Origin: Sipunculus nudus
Lineage: Eukaryota; Annelida; Sipuncula; Golfingiida; Sipunculidae
Length of the DNA: 64,000 nucleotides
Reading direction: 5' to 3'
Assembly: GCA_026874595.1 (NCBI GenBank)
Contig: CM049315.1
Span: 68,457,916-68,521,915, forward strand
A program made the translations under genes and the position numbers. Under the pieces are notes generated by a model. That model worked only from the letters and a program-made list of their open reading frames with translations, had not been told where the DNA came from and ran no database searches. Of this stretch, positions 1 through 11,543 are shown one piece after another; position 1 is the first letter of the stretch, and every line of letters begins with the position of its first letter.

Positions 1-89
1 CGGTGTCGTCCCCAAGCCGAGCTCAACCAAGAAGGCAACCTATAGGTCATTTGACATAAGTATGTTTGACGCAGCTTAAATTGTGCCAG

Positions 90-140
90 ACAGTCAGTCA
101 GACAGACAGACCGACGGACGGACGGACGGACGGACAGACA
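90..140. repeat. GACA/GACG minisatellite, unit 1 copy
   Basis: A tetranucleotide array passes from (CAGT/CAGA)n into (CGGA)n. The same array with different copy numbers sits at equivalent places in unit 2 (21461-21532) and unit 3 (38838-38884), so it marks the left part of each tandem unit. Confidence 0.85.
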
Positions 141-2718
141 TACAAGGTGCAGAACCGTATCAATGTATGCAGCCGTTTGTTTCGGTTCCGGTAGGTCTTT
201 TTGGTACCATTATACCGGTCGTTATAGCTATCTTAATAAATCACCGAATCTTGGTGTAACAGATCGGGTACACCTCATGCGCTGTAGTATGATTCTGTGA
301 TATTAAACATTGAAAAAAAAATGAGGGATAGGTCCATCTCCTGTTGGTAGCACTATATGTTGAAGAGAATTGAAAATTATAAGAATGGTATGTTATCGTT
401 GACCTTTTGGATTTCAGATTGTATACCCATATACGGACAGGAGAAGTGTTTAAATCTTTAAGGACTGAAGAGCGACTTTAGAGAGAATCATTGAGGTTTT
501 ATTGATATTTCACCCTTTTTCCTTTGGGTTTTAACCTCTGCTTGTGCCCCAAAAGTCATTTGAGCTAAAGGATGGGTCTATATTCTTCAGTTTTTGTCCG
601 TCCGTGCTCCGGGTAAGAGAAAAATCACAACCGTCAGAGCAGAAAATTTAACTTCACATACTGACAATGCCTGTTAGTCCTTCGAGGAATTTAGAACTAG
701 GTCATTTTTTACATATATTCTCCGATTTTGAACACGTAAGTATTCAGTTGCATTTTTGAGTGGAGCGTGGTGGCGAATTGGTGAGGGTATTTACAATTTG
801 TGCCGCCAAGGTTGTGGGTTCACTGTCCCGTTCTGAAATCATACCGATTTTAACACTCCTAACCAATAGCATGCGCTCATACAAAAAGGATCGAATGGTT
901 ACTGGTCATTGGTGGTAGGCAAATATAGAACGAATAACCTTCTAACGCTTAGTATTGCTGCTTGGGTTGCATGTTCTCAAAGGTGTTTAGAAAAGCTACA
1001 AGCAACGTATACATTCGGATGAGACAGACATCACGGTGGCCTATATATTTTTGACTTTGAGGCCCCAATATGCAGGATTTATCAGCCTTTAAATTAAATT
1101 CTGATGCATAGAAACACATACTGCGGTTGTCTTTTTGTTCGCGAGGGTTCAAACTCGCGATATTCGCGAAAAGAAAATTATCGCGAAAATAAAACTTTCG
1201 TGGAAAAGAGTCTACATCTTCAGTGTAATGTCGAAAGGAAAAACATTGCTCTTATAAATGATATCAGAGTTTCAAATTAAATGTGAATAATGAAAAGTAA
1301 TTTCCACTCTTCGATATTCACTTTTATTTCTGTACAATTGTTACGATTTTGCTGAAATGTTATTTGATTTATTTAATTCATATAATAAAGATTAAACTAT
1401 ATTTAGGTTATTGTTTGTTGAGATCGCGAAAATGGAACCCATGCGAAACAACGGAAATGTAAAACTGCAAAATTTTTACCTCGCGAATATATAAAGCCAA
1501 TCACAGTATATTCTAACCACTAGAGTTGGGAGGTCAAACGTCACATGCACTAAAGACGAGTTAAAGTGGCAGACTATTTCCACATATATAAGCTCTATTA
1601 ATAGATATTGCCGCTATACTACTCCAGAGGAAGTTATTTAAGTCTGATAGGGCCCAAGTCTTACGGAAAAGTTGTAGTCTGATTGGCCATCTGGTCGCTG
1701 TACAACCTAAAAATGTGGCATTAGTTTACATTAAAAAAAACAGGTGGCGTCTGTGTGTTTAACCATACAAATATTGTCCCCTAACGACTGATAAGCAGAA
1801 CACTCATACATCTGTTACCACAGAACAATCAGGAAAAACGTTTCCTTAAACAGATATTTTTAATATTTAGACTAAATGTATATTTCGTATGGTATTGTGT
1901 TTATTCCCCAGACATTTGCCAGTTCCCTTTCTGTGCACTCCTATCTTATGAGAACCAGACACACACGAAAACACACATATATCATCATCATCATCATCAC
2001 CAAAAACATATGATGTACGAAAGCCAAAATGATAACTGAGACTTTTTTGCTTTTCAGACATGAACTTTTATTTTAATTGATTTAGAATCATTTAAATACG
2101 TTTTTGGAGAAACACAAACACAGATCGGATACACACATGTACGCGCGTCATCGTCGCACATAACACTAACCTTGTCTTGCATGTTGCGCTTTTACTTCGC
2201 CTTTACCCTGTAGTTGTATGTAATTAATAATCATACATGATAAGCATCTACGGTATTTGAAATAATGTCGCATAAAGAACATGATAAAAATATGTTTTTT
2301 TTTTATTTCCACCTCATTGTCAAGGCTCGCATCAATGCTACTCTCATATCGAATATAGCGGTGTCAATACGTGTATTATTTAATATTGCGTACTATGTGG
2401 ACGAGGCTAAGACTTGGTCAGTTCTGAACCTTAGCTCCCGTGCTCTCTGCTCCCACCACGCTGTGCTAGACCTTGGATACTGGTCTACGCCGCACATATA
2501 CAGTTACTCTTCTCTCTGATCCAGCAGACCACGTCCTGGAGCAGTTGTTTCCGTGGACCCGTGGCTCCGCCTGTGGCCACTTCATGCTTCACGCAGCTCC
2601 TGTCAACTCATCGTCAGACCATAGACTGCACTGACTGACCTGCCAATACGTCACGATCGTGGTGTACAGACTTGTACAGACTTGTAACAATGCCTAGTGG
2701 ACTTTTTCCGCTCCTTGT
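141..2718. other. Non-coding flank 3' of PLK4-like A
   Basis: No exon or ORF here looks like a protein gene. The stretch contains the unoccupied retrotransposon target CTCCT at about 335, a tRNA-like repeat at 758-870, a short (ATC)n run near 1980-2000, and the presumed 3' untranslated region of gene A reading leftward from 2718. The 141-340 part matches 38885-39085 and the rest matches 46771-49143, with small indels. In unit 2 only the part up to 1556 is retained, at 21533-22975. Confidence 0.6.
755..870 (+). repeat. tRNA-like SINE relic, unit 1 copy
   Basis: A TGGCGAATTGGTGAGG stretch at 771-786 resembles a Pol III A box, and GTTGTGGGTTCACTGTCC at 811-828 resembles a B box, about 40 bases apart as in tRNA genes. 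It does not fold convincingly into a full tRNA, so I call it a degraded tRNA-derived SINE head. It is shared by all three units. Confidence 0.45.
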
Positions 2719-5531
2719 TTAAGACGTCTGTGCTTTCCTCAACTTCTGAAGCACCGCGGGTAAAGTGTCCATCTTCTGTCTCACCTCCAACGGAATAAAG
2801 TCATTCTCCTTAAAACTGTAAGAGACAGAAAGAGAGAATAAGATGTAAACCCAGATTTATATAAACTGTGAGCAAATAAATATGGCTAAATGAACTGAGA
2901 CATAGATTCTGGTATTGACAAAATGATTCTAATCAAGCTATTTTGTCTGATTTTAAGGTTTAATTATTTCTATGTTGGCTGTGGAGCTAATCGACTTGAA
3001 TATGATTATAGTCAATTTAAATACCTAGCTTCGCTGTGATATGCTAGGCTTGGTATTGAGCTTGTATTTGTCAAGATTTTTATATTATTTATATTATTAT
3101 ATTTAATATAAGTTATATTAGGGTTAAGGAAATACGTACCTAGCTGAGAATCCATTAGCACCCGTGTACTTGATGACCATGGGACTGGGTTGAAGTTGAA
3201 GTTCTGAACCGTCAACAAACTGGACATACACTTCCTTGTTGGACCACTGAGTGCCACAGCCGATACCAGGGACAAATACTTTACACAGGACCGTTGGTTC
3301 TACCAGACACCAATTGTTGCTGCTTGGTGACGATGAAGCAGACGATGGTGAAGGAGGCGCCCCCTGGTTTGGCGTGGATTCCGGAGACGCCGCCATGTTT
3401 GTAGGTGGATTGGATGACAAAGATGATGTCCTCGTTGAACAGCTGGTTTGTAGAGATGCTTTCTTTTCTAAGTTCGACGACTCTGTCCGAAGAATCGAAA
3501 CACTTGAAGCCGGAGCTGTGCACCTCGGATTTAAAGGAGGGCTGGCCTTGTTGGCAGGAGGACGGCTGCAAAAGTAAAGAGACCAGATGATTAGTCTGAG
3601 CATGCGTGATCACACCAAATTTGCGAATAATAATATTATCTTAATATTTTGTATTATTTGTCTTTACTGAGGTCAATAATAATTTACGCATTAAAAATAA
3701 ACACTAAGGGACAAGTCGGTATTCTAGTATCTTTAAATTAACTGGAACAAATTATTGTTAAAAATAGATACTATATCGGATGTTAACTTAACCTTTTACC
3801 AAATGTTGTATGTAGAAATCGCTTCGTTTAATCATTGTAAAAAAAATGTATACATCGGATAAACTCTGATTTTTTGCTAAGATTTTATAGAAATACTGTA
3901 ATGCTTGTCTCACCTTCCGATCACTACTGGGAAGCAGGTGGCATTTGATCTTGATCCTCCGTTCATCCCCATCGTCATCAGGGAGACGAGATTTAGACAT
4001 TTCTGACGATACTGAAAAGACAAAATAAATTTGTAATTGAAAGGTTAATTAAACAACCTTGCATATGCCAAACAGCGTTGAATAATATGCACTTGTATAT
4101 ATGATTCTTTTTTTATAGCAATTATTAAACGAGGAAGAAAATTTTAAGTACCGGTTATTTCAATAGGTCTAATTAAGATCTTTTATCAAGTTCAGTCTAA
4201 ATTAGTTGTAAATTCTTACCCTCATCGCATAACTGTAGATCTCCCTGTTCTTCGGGTCCAGTTGTTGGAAGCTGGTGTCAGTCTCCAGTGTGATAGAACC
4301 TCCGTTACTCTGAGTGATGATTGTGACGTCATCGCTGCTGCGGACCTTGACGCCGTCATAAAATGCCGCCTCAAAGTCACAGTTATCGTTCTCCATCAGC
4401 ATACACTTGGCTTTGTCCGTGTACATGGTCACTTTTGGTGTTCTCGACTTGACCAGTTCAACAAATCTGAAACATAAATCACAAATAATGTTACATTGCA
4501 AATGAACCAGAAAACAGAAAGAAAATAATAATTGTTTTTAACGAATTTTTAAGAAATTCGTAAGAAATCAACTTGTTTTCATGTCCTTTAAATATCAATA
4601 ATTCATTTTTTTTCCGTATTTTGAATATAATCACCTTGCCGCATGCTGGTACTTCTTCCAGTATTTCTGGGGCAGCCTGTCGTGGCTGAACTCTCTGACG
4701 GAGCCTGCTGCAGGGCTGGCTGGGCTGTCACTGACTGTCGTGTTGTCACACTGGGGCTGATAGACCTGGACCACGTGACCATCAAGGCTGATCTTCATCA
4801 CTTCTTTCACAATCTCCAGGTCCTGTTTATTTCTGAGAATCTCCAAATACACGCTGCAATCGTCTGTGATCGTCATCTGTAAAGGGAAAAAATGTGAATA
4901 TAGAAATGATTCTCAGTAACTATCGCATTTTATCAATTATCTATAGGTTTCCCAGTTTAGCTAAAGAACAAATCCAGTATCTATATTACAAATATTGATA
5001 AATAACTGTTTTCTTTAAATAGTACAAGAAACATAACAAGAATATATCGATGTCACGTTTCACACGTTTCCGATCATCTCGTGATGATAAATGTACAACC
5101 TTTGAAATAACCTTACATTTATAATGCAGAGAAAACTAGAACTTACCACAAGACTGCGAATTTTCTGACGAAAAGGCTCCAGGCGAAAAGACGTGAGAGG
5201 AAGAGTCGGACAATTGTCCACGTGACCATAGGTGACGTCATCCACTGAGGCGGAACACCTTCCTCCCTGGCTGTAACTGGATACCTGAATAAACATTGAA
5301 ATTAATTTATGGTGTATGGCTTTATGGAATAATTCAAATGTTACATGTTTCTGTACAGTATATGTACATAAATATGTCTTAAGTTCAACCAAATTATATA
5401 TTTTCATGTTCTGTCAACGTTATGGTTAAAATGCAAATAGGCTTTAATGAATGAATTAAAATGTGTTCTCAGTTAACTTGTATATTTTACATTTTTTTAA
5501 AGTTCAGACTTACCACATTTTGAACTCCCAT
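2719..5531 (-). CDS. PLK4-like: Kinase-less PLK4-like polo-box protein A (7 exons, 421 aa)
   Basis: Exons, 5' to 3' on the minus strand: 5531-5514, 5284-5147, 4876-4635, 4466-4220, 4011-3914, 3565-3140, 2815-2719. All introns are GT-AG and the phases are 0,0,2,0,2,2. The product starts MGVQNV. PB1 spans about residues 40-130 (FRLEPFRQKIRSLV, then DRLPQKYWKKYQHAAR). PB2 spans about 134-245 (FVELVKSRTPKVTMYTDKAK, FYDGVKV, TCFPVVIG). A Ser/Pro-rich linker covers 249-339 and PB3 about 340-415 (VQFVDGSELQLQP, then FKENDFIPLE). These match the PLK4 C-terminus block by block. In PLK4 these boxes bind centriolar scaffolds (CEP192, CEP152) and STIL. No kinase domain, DSG degron or long linker exists, and nothing kinase-like lies upstream. 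No stop or splice lesion was seen. Host function is inferred; expression is unknown. Confidence 0.88.
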
Positions 5532-5584
5532 TGTTGTGTGTTGTCTCGTCTAATGATTCTGCTAGACCTTCAGAATAAGATCAA

Positions 5585-5763
5585 GTTATATATAATTATA
5601 ACGGCTGAGGCGGGTAGTTATATATATATCCTTAACTGAGCTCTCGTCGAGAACATCTGATGGATTCTGAGGACCGTTCATTTTATTTATTCACATTAAA
5701 GTTAAGAAACATGTTTTACCTCGCCCGCCCCGACCCGTTTGATCTTGTTTTATAAATCACGTG
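5585..5763 (-). promoter_or_regulatory. Putative promoter of PLK4-like A (TATA box and E-box)
   Basis: On the minus strand TATATAAC lies at 5592-5585, about 55 bases before the ATG at 5531, which predicts a start site near 5558 and a short leader. A CACGTG E-box at 5758-5763 sits about 230 bases upstream. The same E-box context, TCACGTGACC, precedes genes B and D at similar distance. The start was chosen because it is the first ATG downstream of the TATA box and splices in frame to exon 2. Confidence 0.5.
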
Positions 5764-6146
5764 ACCTCTTGGGTTAATCAGTCGGGTGTATCGTTGTAGA
5801 GTAAGATATAATTAAGAGTAATCAGACCAGTCGCTGCGAGCGAGCAAGGACGGAGCAATCATCCTGAACGTAATTAGTGCACATGATAATGAGAACATAG
5901 GCAATAATGATGATTAATGGTACTGCTGTACTATTTTCTCATACTTTTTGTTTTCACAGTATTTATTCAAAAATTGCTTATACATAAGGACTAGAGATAT
6001 AAAAATTTTAATTCTGTTCGCCATTACGTTTACATGGATCTGCTTCCTATATGCTCTCCACTTCTAGTATATATATATTCATCCAGGAAAAAATAAATCT
6101 CGAACGTGATAAAATTTAATTGAACTCTACAATTGAACTATCTACG
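5764..6146. other. Upstream flank of PLK4-like A, no gene
   Basis: Non-coding AT-rich sequence, nearly identical to 52185-52560. I searched it for kinase-domain exons that might belong to gene A and found none. Confidence 0.6.
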
Positions 6147-6150
6147 TATA

Positions 6151-6181
<31 letters not shown>

Positions 6182-6209
6182 ATATATACACAATATATAT
6201 ATATACATA

Positions 6210-6240
<31 letters not shown>

Positions 6241-6245
6241 TATAC
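6147..6245. repeat. (TA)n microsatellite
   Basis: Nearly pure TA repeats with a few CA interruptions. This is the left border of a 1.1 kb block present here but absent from unit 3, where the same microsatellite (about 52573-52617) joins directly to sequence matching 7318 onward. Confidence 0.9.
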
Positions 6246-6389
6246 CTAGGAAAAAAATTTAATCTCATTTTTTCATTTGGAGTTGAAAATTATCAAAATT
6301 AATCTCTGTAGCTTTAATTCGTATGAATACAACATTAGAATATTCCAATAATCTTAATTATTTTTGGATTTGAAGCGAATTGTTCCCAA

Positions 6390-6935
6390 TGCAGTGGCAG
6401 TTCCTGAAATTCGAGAACGGGGGGCGCGAATGTATTTGGTTAACGGTTGATGGGTATTAAGCTTTATATATATATATATGCAATATTTTATTACCCATAT
6501 ATATGTACGTAAAATATTTTCATCTTATGAAGTTATAAAATTTTATGAATACATGTATATATGAATAAAATCTAAAGCCATGTTTATTTGGAAAGTTAAT
6601 TACAGGTACACCGGGGAGGGTATGGGAGTGCCCCCCCTCCCATATTGAGAACATGTTTAAATATACAATGTAAAGAGGACATTTTGAAGCATCTTTCACA
6701 AAAATATGAAGATTTTCTGTTCCTTATCTACTGTTCTCTTAAATGTCTTTGATGTCAGACTTTAGATGGCGGGGGTTCACGTGTAGCTGGCTATACAATA
6801 TTTATATTTCTTCAGAATTTGGATATTAATTGTCTAGTTCAAATATTCATCGTTATATATATCATATATTATAATCGTTAGTATCAGGTTAATATTGGGG
6901 GGGGGGGGGGGGTTCTGGATCCGCGACTGCATTTT
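6390..6935. mobile_element. Possible hAT-like non-autonomous element
   Basis: The left end reads CAGTGGCAGTTCCTGAAATT (from 6394). The right end, inverted, reads CAGTCGCGGATCCAGAACC. This matches the CAGTGGCGGATCCAG type of terminus seen in many hAT elements. A run of about 16 G at 6896-6912 precedes the right end. There is no coding capacity and no clean 8 bp target duplication. It lies in the 6160-7318 block that unit 3 lacks. Confidence 0.4.
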
Positions 6936-7859
6936 ATAGATTTAAACGAACAAATCAGATATAAATACTTTTAAATGTAATTTATAGGAACAAGATATCA
7001 GTATATACTATTAGGTATATTGTAATGATATAATTAATCTAATATACAATTTGTATTTTGGTATTTATTTATAAATCTGGAGCAATTTGATCAAAATGTT
7101 AACAATGTGGAGTAATTTGAAGAGCTCAAAGATTAATGTGAATACTACTGGTCATGCTGGACCAGGCTTTGTTCTTTCTATGAAGTGAGCAGCAGTTCAC
7201 TCACGCGTGAGATGACCAGTCATCCATACAGAGTTATATGAAAGGGGTATGCCGGCCTTGACCTGGAAATTTATTTAATACGCACGGGTGATCAAGTGCC
7301 CCGCCGAGATCCCTAAAATATCAAACCCATCGCTCACACATACAAATGACTATAAATAAGGCAGGGTGCCAAACTAGTCTTCTATGTGTCAGTAAGAGTC
7401 ATCAACATCAAAACAGCAAAAAATAACACACAAGTTTCTTTTGGTCACAGTGCAGGGTTATAACTTCCATCCAAAATAAAAAAAAAAAAAAAAATACCAC
7501 AGACCACACACGTGAAAAAATAAACACCACACACACATGTACAGACACACGAATGCATCAATATAACGTAGTGTGCCAAATTGGGTGTCCATGTACCCGA
7601 CAAAGGTCACCAAACGTAAGACAGTGGAAATTAAACAACAAAATTGAAAGCGACACTAAAATAATTAGGTGCAATCCATTGATAATAAGAATGTACAAAT
7701 ACATGTACCTAAGTTACATCTACTAACCAGTATTTACTTAGGTGTGTTCCGTAAGTAACTTTGGTGATTTTTCCCTTATACTTAAACAAGATCACCAAGT
7801 AGTGTGACTAAAGCTGGTAATATGGACACCTCACTGTGGAAGAGACTATAATAATAATG

Positions 7860-7895
<36 letters not shown>

Positions 7896-9335
7896 TTAAT
7901 AAAAATAATTATAATTTAAAAAGATCCCCTTTTTTTAGCAAATTAGATAAAGATAAGTAATAATATCACTTGAACACATATAGAAAAGGCTCGAAGAAGT
8001 AGAAAAAAACACACGAACCAGAAAAATACGCAAGAACAATGCTAATTTTAAACTTTATTCTTACAAACAACAAATGGAATCTGCAGTACAATCCTCCATT
8101 TTATTCAAGAATACAAGCGGATAAAAGGATTACACACAATAGAAACTGACACGCGATTCACTTGTTTATTTCTGTTCAACAAGGTCAGTTGTACATTTCA
8201 GGCCACACCTGCTACAATGAAAATGACAAGTCGTTGTTGTGAACACCCAAAACAATAAATAAAGTCACGGAGATACCAGACATAGGTGTGACATTGGGTA
8301 TAATAACAATTTTATTGCATGATATGATAATGGGTGGTCCATAGGTCATGAATCAAGGTGATGCCACCTTGTCACTCTTTGGCAATGTCTTTTGTTGCCA
8401 AATTCCAAAATGGCGCCTGTAAATAATTTAAAAAAATATGAGAATTATGTTTTAACTTAATGTGATTACAATTATATTTCATAAATTTCAAGATGGCGTT
8501 TGTAAATATTGAAAAAAATCATAGAATGGATGCAAATGAAGCAATACCCCGGTGTAATTACAATTTTTTTTCTAAAAATGGTAAACAGTAGCATGTAGAC
8601 CATGAATCAAGCGGGTGCTACTACGTCTTACGTGGGAATTCTTTGCTTTGGCGCCAAAATCCAAGATGGCCTCTATGAAACCCTAAAACAGCGTGTGGTG
8701 GTGGAACCTGATCTTTAAAATGGCAATTGATTGTTAAACAATTAAAACTGTAACGTTTAAACACTTTTGCTTCTTTCTACCGTTTATTGATTTTAATGGC
8801 CAAACAAAAAGCCGAACTTAGAAGAAAAAAAAAAAAAAAACACATAAAGACAAAAAAGTAACAGAATTCTTAAGCAGAAAAAAAAAAAAGAAATACTAAC
8901 TTTTAATATGTGTGTTTTCCGAAAGAACTGATAGCTGACTGATTCTGCCATGAACGATTTCAGTGTGACAAAATAATTGTGATATGGTAAACGTTTCGGG
9001 AGCTCTATGCGCATGCGCAATTAGTAGTATGTGCCACACGGACAGTGTTGGTGGCATTTATTGATGCAGAATGGAACGTACAATCTTTTGTAACGATCGA
9101 CCATTCTATGGGAATGATTGTTCCTCCTGATCTGATCGAGTATTATAAATCTGTTTGTGTCTATAGGAATCATTTATTATCAAATTCCTTATTTAAAGGG
9201 ATTGTTATTATTTATAAAGTGTGTCAAGCCACGTCAATGTGGCAAATGTGTTTTCGGGTCCAAGGAAATGATGAATCAAGTTGTCATAACAAAATATATA
9301 TCGCCACCCATACTTTTCATTCTTCGTTCTCGCTT
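6936..9335. other. Non-coding intergenic sequence, unit 1
   Basis: No supportable gene. It contains an A-rich run near 7472-7492, a (TAA)n microsatellite at about 7857-7905, A-rich stretches at 8823-8890, three ATGGC-type motifs at 8400-8675 and an NRF1-like palindrome at 9008-9019. From 7320 on it is about 97 percent identical by eye to 52620-54619. Short open frames here change length between the copies and look like chance. Confidence 0.55.
9008..9019. promoter_or_regulatory. NRF1-like palindrome TGCGCATGCGCA
   Basis: A perfect 12-base palindrome fits the NRF1 consensus and is conserved in unit 3 near 54294-54306. It lies about 470 bases before the start codon of a decayed gag reading frame and may be part of that element's old promoter. 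Function is inferred from motif alone. Confidence 0.35.
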
Positions 9336-11543
9336 TGCGTTATGAACATAAATTTTGTAATTGAGAAAAAATAATCAGATTCTGTAACACTAGGCAGCGT
9401 GAAATATCTAGGGGAATGAATAAAGCATTGTTTACAAGATTTATCTCAGTGTTTTTTTGTTATTGTTTTAACATTTGAACATGGCAGATTTCAAACCTGA
9501 GACATTTGTTGACGATCCCGACCCTGATCAACTCGGGCAGTTGACAAAGGAACAGTTGTTGCGTTTGGGACAACACTTGGGGCTACGTGTGAAAAGCCTG
9601 GTATCATTGCTAAAATCAAGCAAAGGTTTAATTGAAGAAGAAGAAATGGAAACATAAAAAATGACAGCCTTGCTATGCAGTTGGAATTAAAACAAATTAG
9701 AAATGCAAAATGAGCTAGAATTAAAAGAGAAAGAAAAAAAAATTGAGTTAAAACGACTGGAGTTATAAAGACTTAAACTAGAACATGGTCTACTTGCTGC
9801 CCCAACTCACCGTTTTGATGTTGCTAAACATATCAGACTTATCCCGCCTTTTCAAGAAAAAGAGGTTGATAAATATTTCTTACACTTTGAGAAGGTTGCT
9901 GAAAATTTAAAATGGCCTATGGAAAATTGGACTATGCTATTCTAAGTGTATTGACTGGCAAGGCCATAGAAATTTATACAGAGCTTTCAGTAGATGCCGC
10001 TGCTGACTATGACCTGGTTAAACGGTTAATCCTAAAAGGTTACGAGTTAGTTCCGGAGGCTTACCGCCAGTAATTCAGAAATTGGGAAAAGCGCAGAGAA
10101 CAGACCTACGTCGAATTTGCTAGGACAAAAGAGCAATTGTTTGATCGCTGGTGTAGTTCTAAAAATGTAATGAAAGATTATGACAATTTGCGCCAGTTGA
10201 TTTTGCGTGAAGAATTTAAGCGCTGCATAAAAGCAGATGTTAAAACTTTACTCGATGAGAAAAGTCCTGAAACACTTGACATTGCTGCTCAATTAGCTGA
10301 TGATTATTCATTAACACTCAGAATATCCTTTACTAGCAAATCAAACCAGTCATTCACAAACAAGAAAGTAAATCAGTATGGTGAAAGGAAGTTTAATGCG
10401 CAGTCGCCCAGTACTAGTAGTCCTGATAATCCAGCAAAGTCCATTGCTACACCTCAGTATACGTCAACTGTGTCTGGATCCAACCAAGGCCAGTCATTTT
10501 CAAAGAAAATCTGTAACAACTGCAAGAAGGAAGGTCATCTAAAATCTGACTGTTGAAAACTTGCGAATAAATCAAATAGAAAACCTTCTAATTTTGTTTC
10601 AAAATCTATAAATAGCATAGTACAAGAGCCAGGCCCTTTTCATGTAAATAAGGGGTACAACTCCTTTATTGACTCTACAAAAGAGTTTGATGCTACGGAG
10701 GCCAACGTGCCGTCTGACTCCAAAGAAGAATCCGTAGCTTGCGAGGTAAAAACCTCAGTTGATTCCTGCGAGGAATTTAATAAAGCTAGATCCTTTTAAG
10801 TTTCCTGCGAGGAGTATTCTCTGAATAAGGAAGTCCTTTTATGACCCCTGCGAGAGTATTTCAAATGAGGCCAGGTCATCTTATGACAAACAGAAGTTTG
10901 TTTCTGTTGAGGAAAATTCCTCTGTTGACTCCCATGAGGAGTGTGATGAAAAAAGGATGTAGATTCCTTAAATGACTCTGCAAAAGAGTTTATGACTGAC
11001 ACCTTCAATGTCAGTTCTTTGTTTAATGAAACTGAGGTAGTATCTGAAATGGAGTTATTTGACCCATTCATACATGATGGTTTTGTATCACTTTCAAGTG
11101 ATTTTTCAGACTCTACCCCTATTAGAATTTTGAGGGACACTGGTTCAGGCCAAACCCTCATGTTAGCAAACACTTTGCCATTTTCTAATAGGTCTTTTAC
11201 TGGTGCACATGCACTTGTTAATGTTGTGTTTTCCGACAAGCACACTTCAGTTCCGCTTCACAGTATACATTTAAAGTCAGATTTGATTTCTGGGAATATT
11301 ACTGTGGGCATAAGAACTACTTTACCCTTTTAGGGAATTCGGTTTCTGCTAGGCAATGATGTTGCCGGTGACAAAGTAGAGCCTGTACCAATAGTGACAG
11401 AAAAGCCGTATATGACCAAACTGGGTAATTTGTCAACAAAAAAAAAAAATAACTTCTTTATTCATTCCCCTAGACATTTTACGCTGCCTATAGTGTTACA
11501 GAATCTGTTTTTTTTCTCAATTACAATATTTATGTTCATCACG
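9336..11543 (+). pseudogene. Decayed Ty3/gypsy-type gag-protease relic between inverted repeats, unit 1 copy
   Basis: A gag-like frame starts at 9481 (MADFKPETFVDDPDPDQLGQ) and continues through several stops and frameshifts. Recognisable parts are a charged coiled segment near 9710-9790, a capsid-like stretch at 9830-10320, a CCHC zinc knuckle near 10514-10556 (CNNCKKEGHLKSDC) and an aspartic protease motif LRDTGSG near 11130-11150. Sequence ends shortly after the protease; reverse transcriptase, RNase H and integrase are absent. Instead of direct LTRs, about 85-90 bases at 9336-9425 recur inverted at 11457-11543. The unit 3 copy carries partly different indels, so it was already non-functional or decayed after duplication. 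Confidence 0.7.

Noticed and set aside
755-870. Functional tRNA gene
   Set aside because: Only box-like segments remain; no complete cloverleaf or acceptor stem could be paired.
3251-3577. Plus-strand open frames over exons of PLK4-like genes (also 4262-4477, 4643-4882, 17529-17780, 49676-50014 and others)
   Set aside because: They are antisense shadows of the minus-strand exons: splice sites, polo-box homology and conservation all support the minus strand.
2719-5531. PLK5 or PLK1-type identity for gene A
   Set aside because: Three boxes with PLK4-specific blocks (KYWKKYQ, TPKVTMYTDKAKCMLMEN, a PB3 after a linker) fit PLK4; PLK1-3 and PLK5 have only two boxes of a different type.
6120-6302. 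Tyr/Ile-rich plus-strand frame
   Set aside because: Translation of a (TA)n microsatellite.
5532-9335. Possible upstream kinase exons for gene A
   Set aside because: No frame in any phase shows glycine-loop, HRD or DFG-like kinase motifs, and unit 3 lacks 1.1 kb of this stretch altogether.
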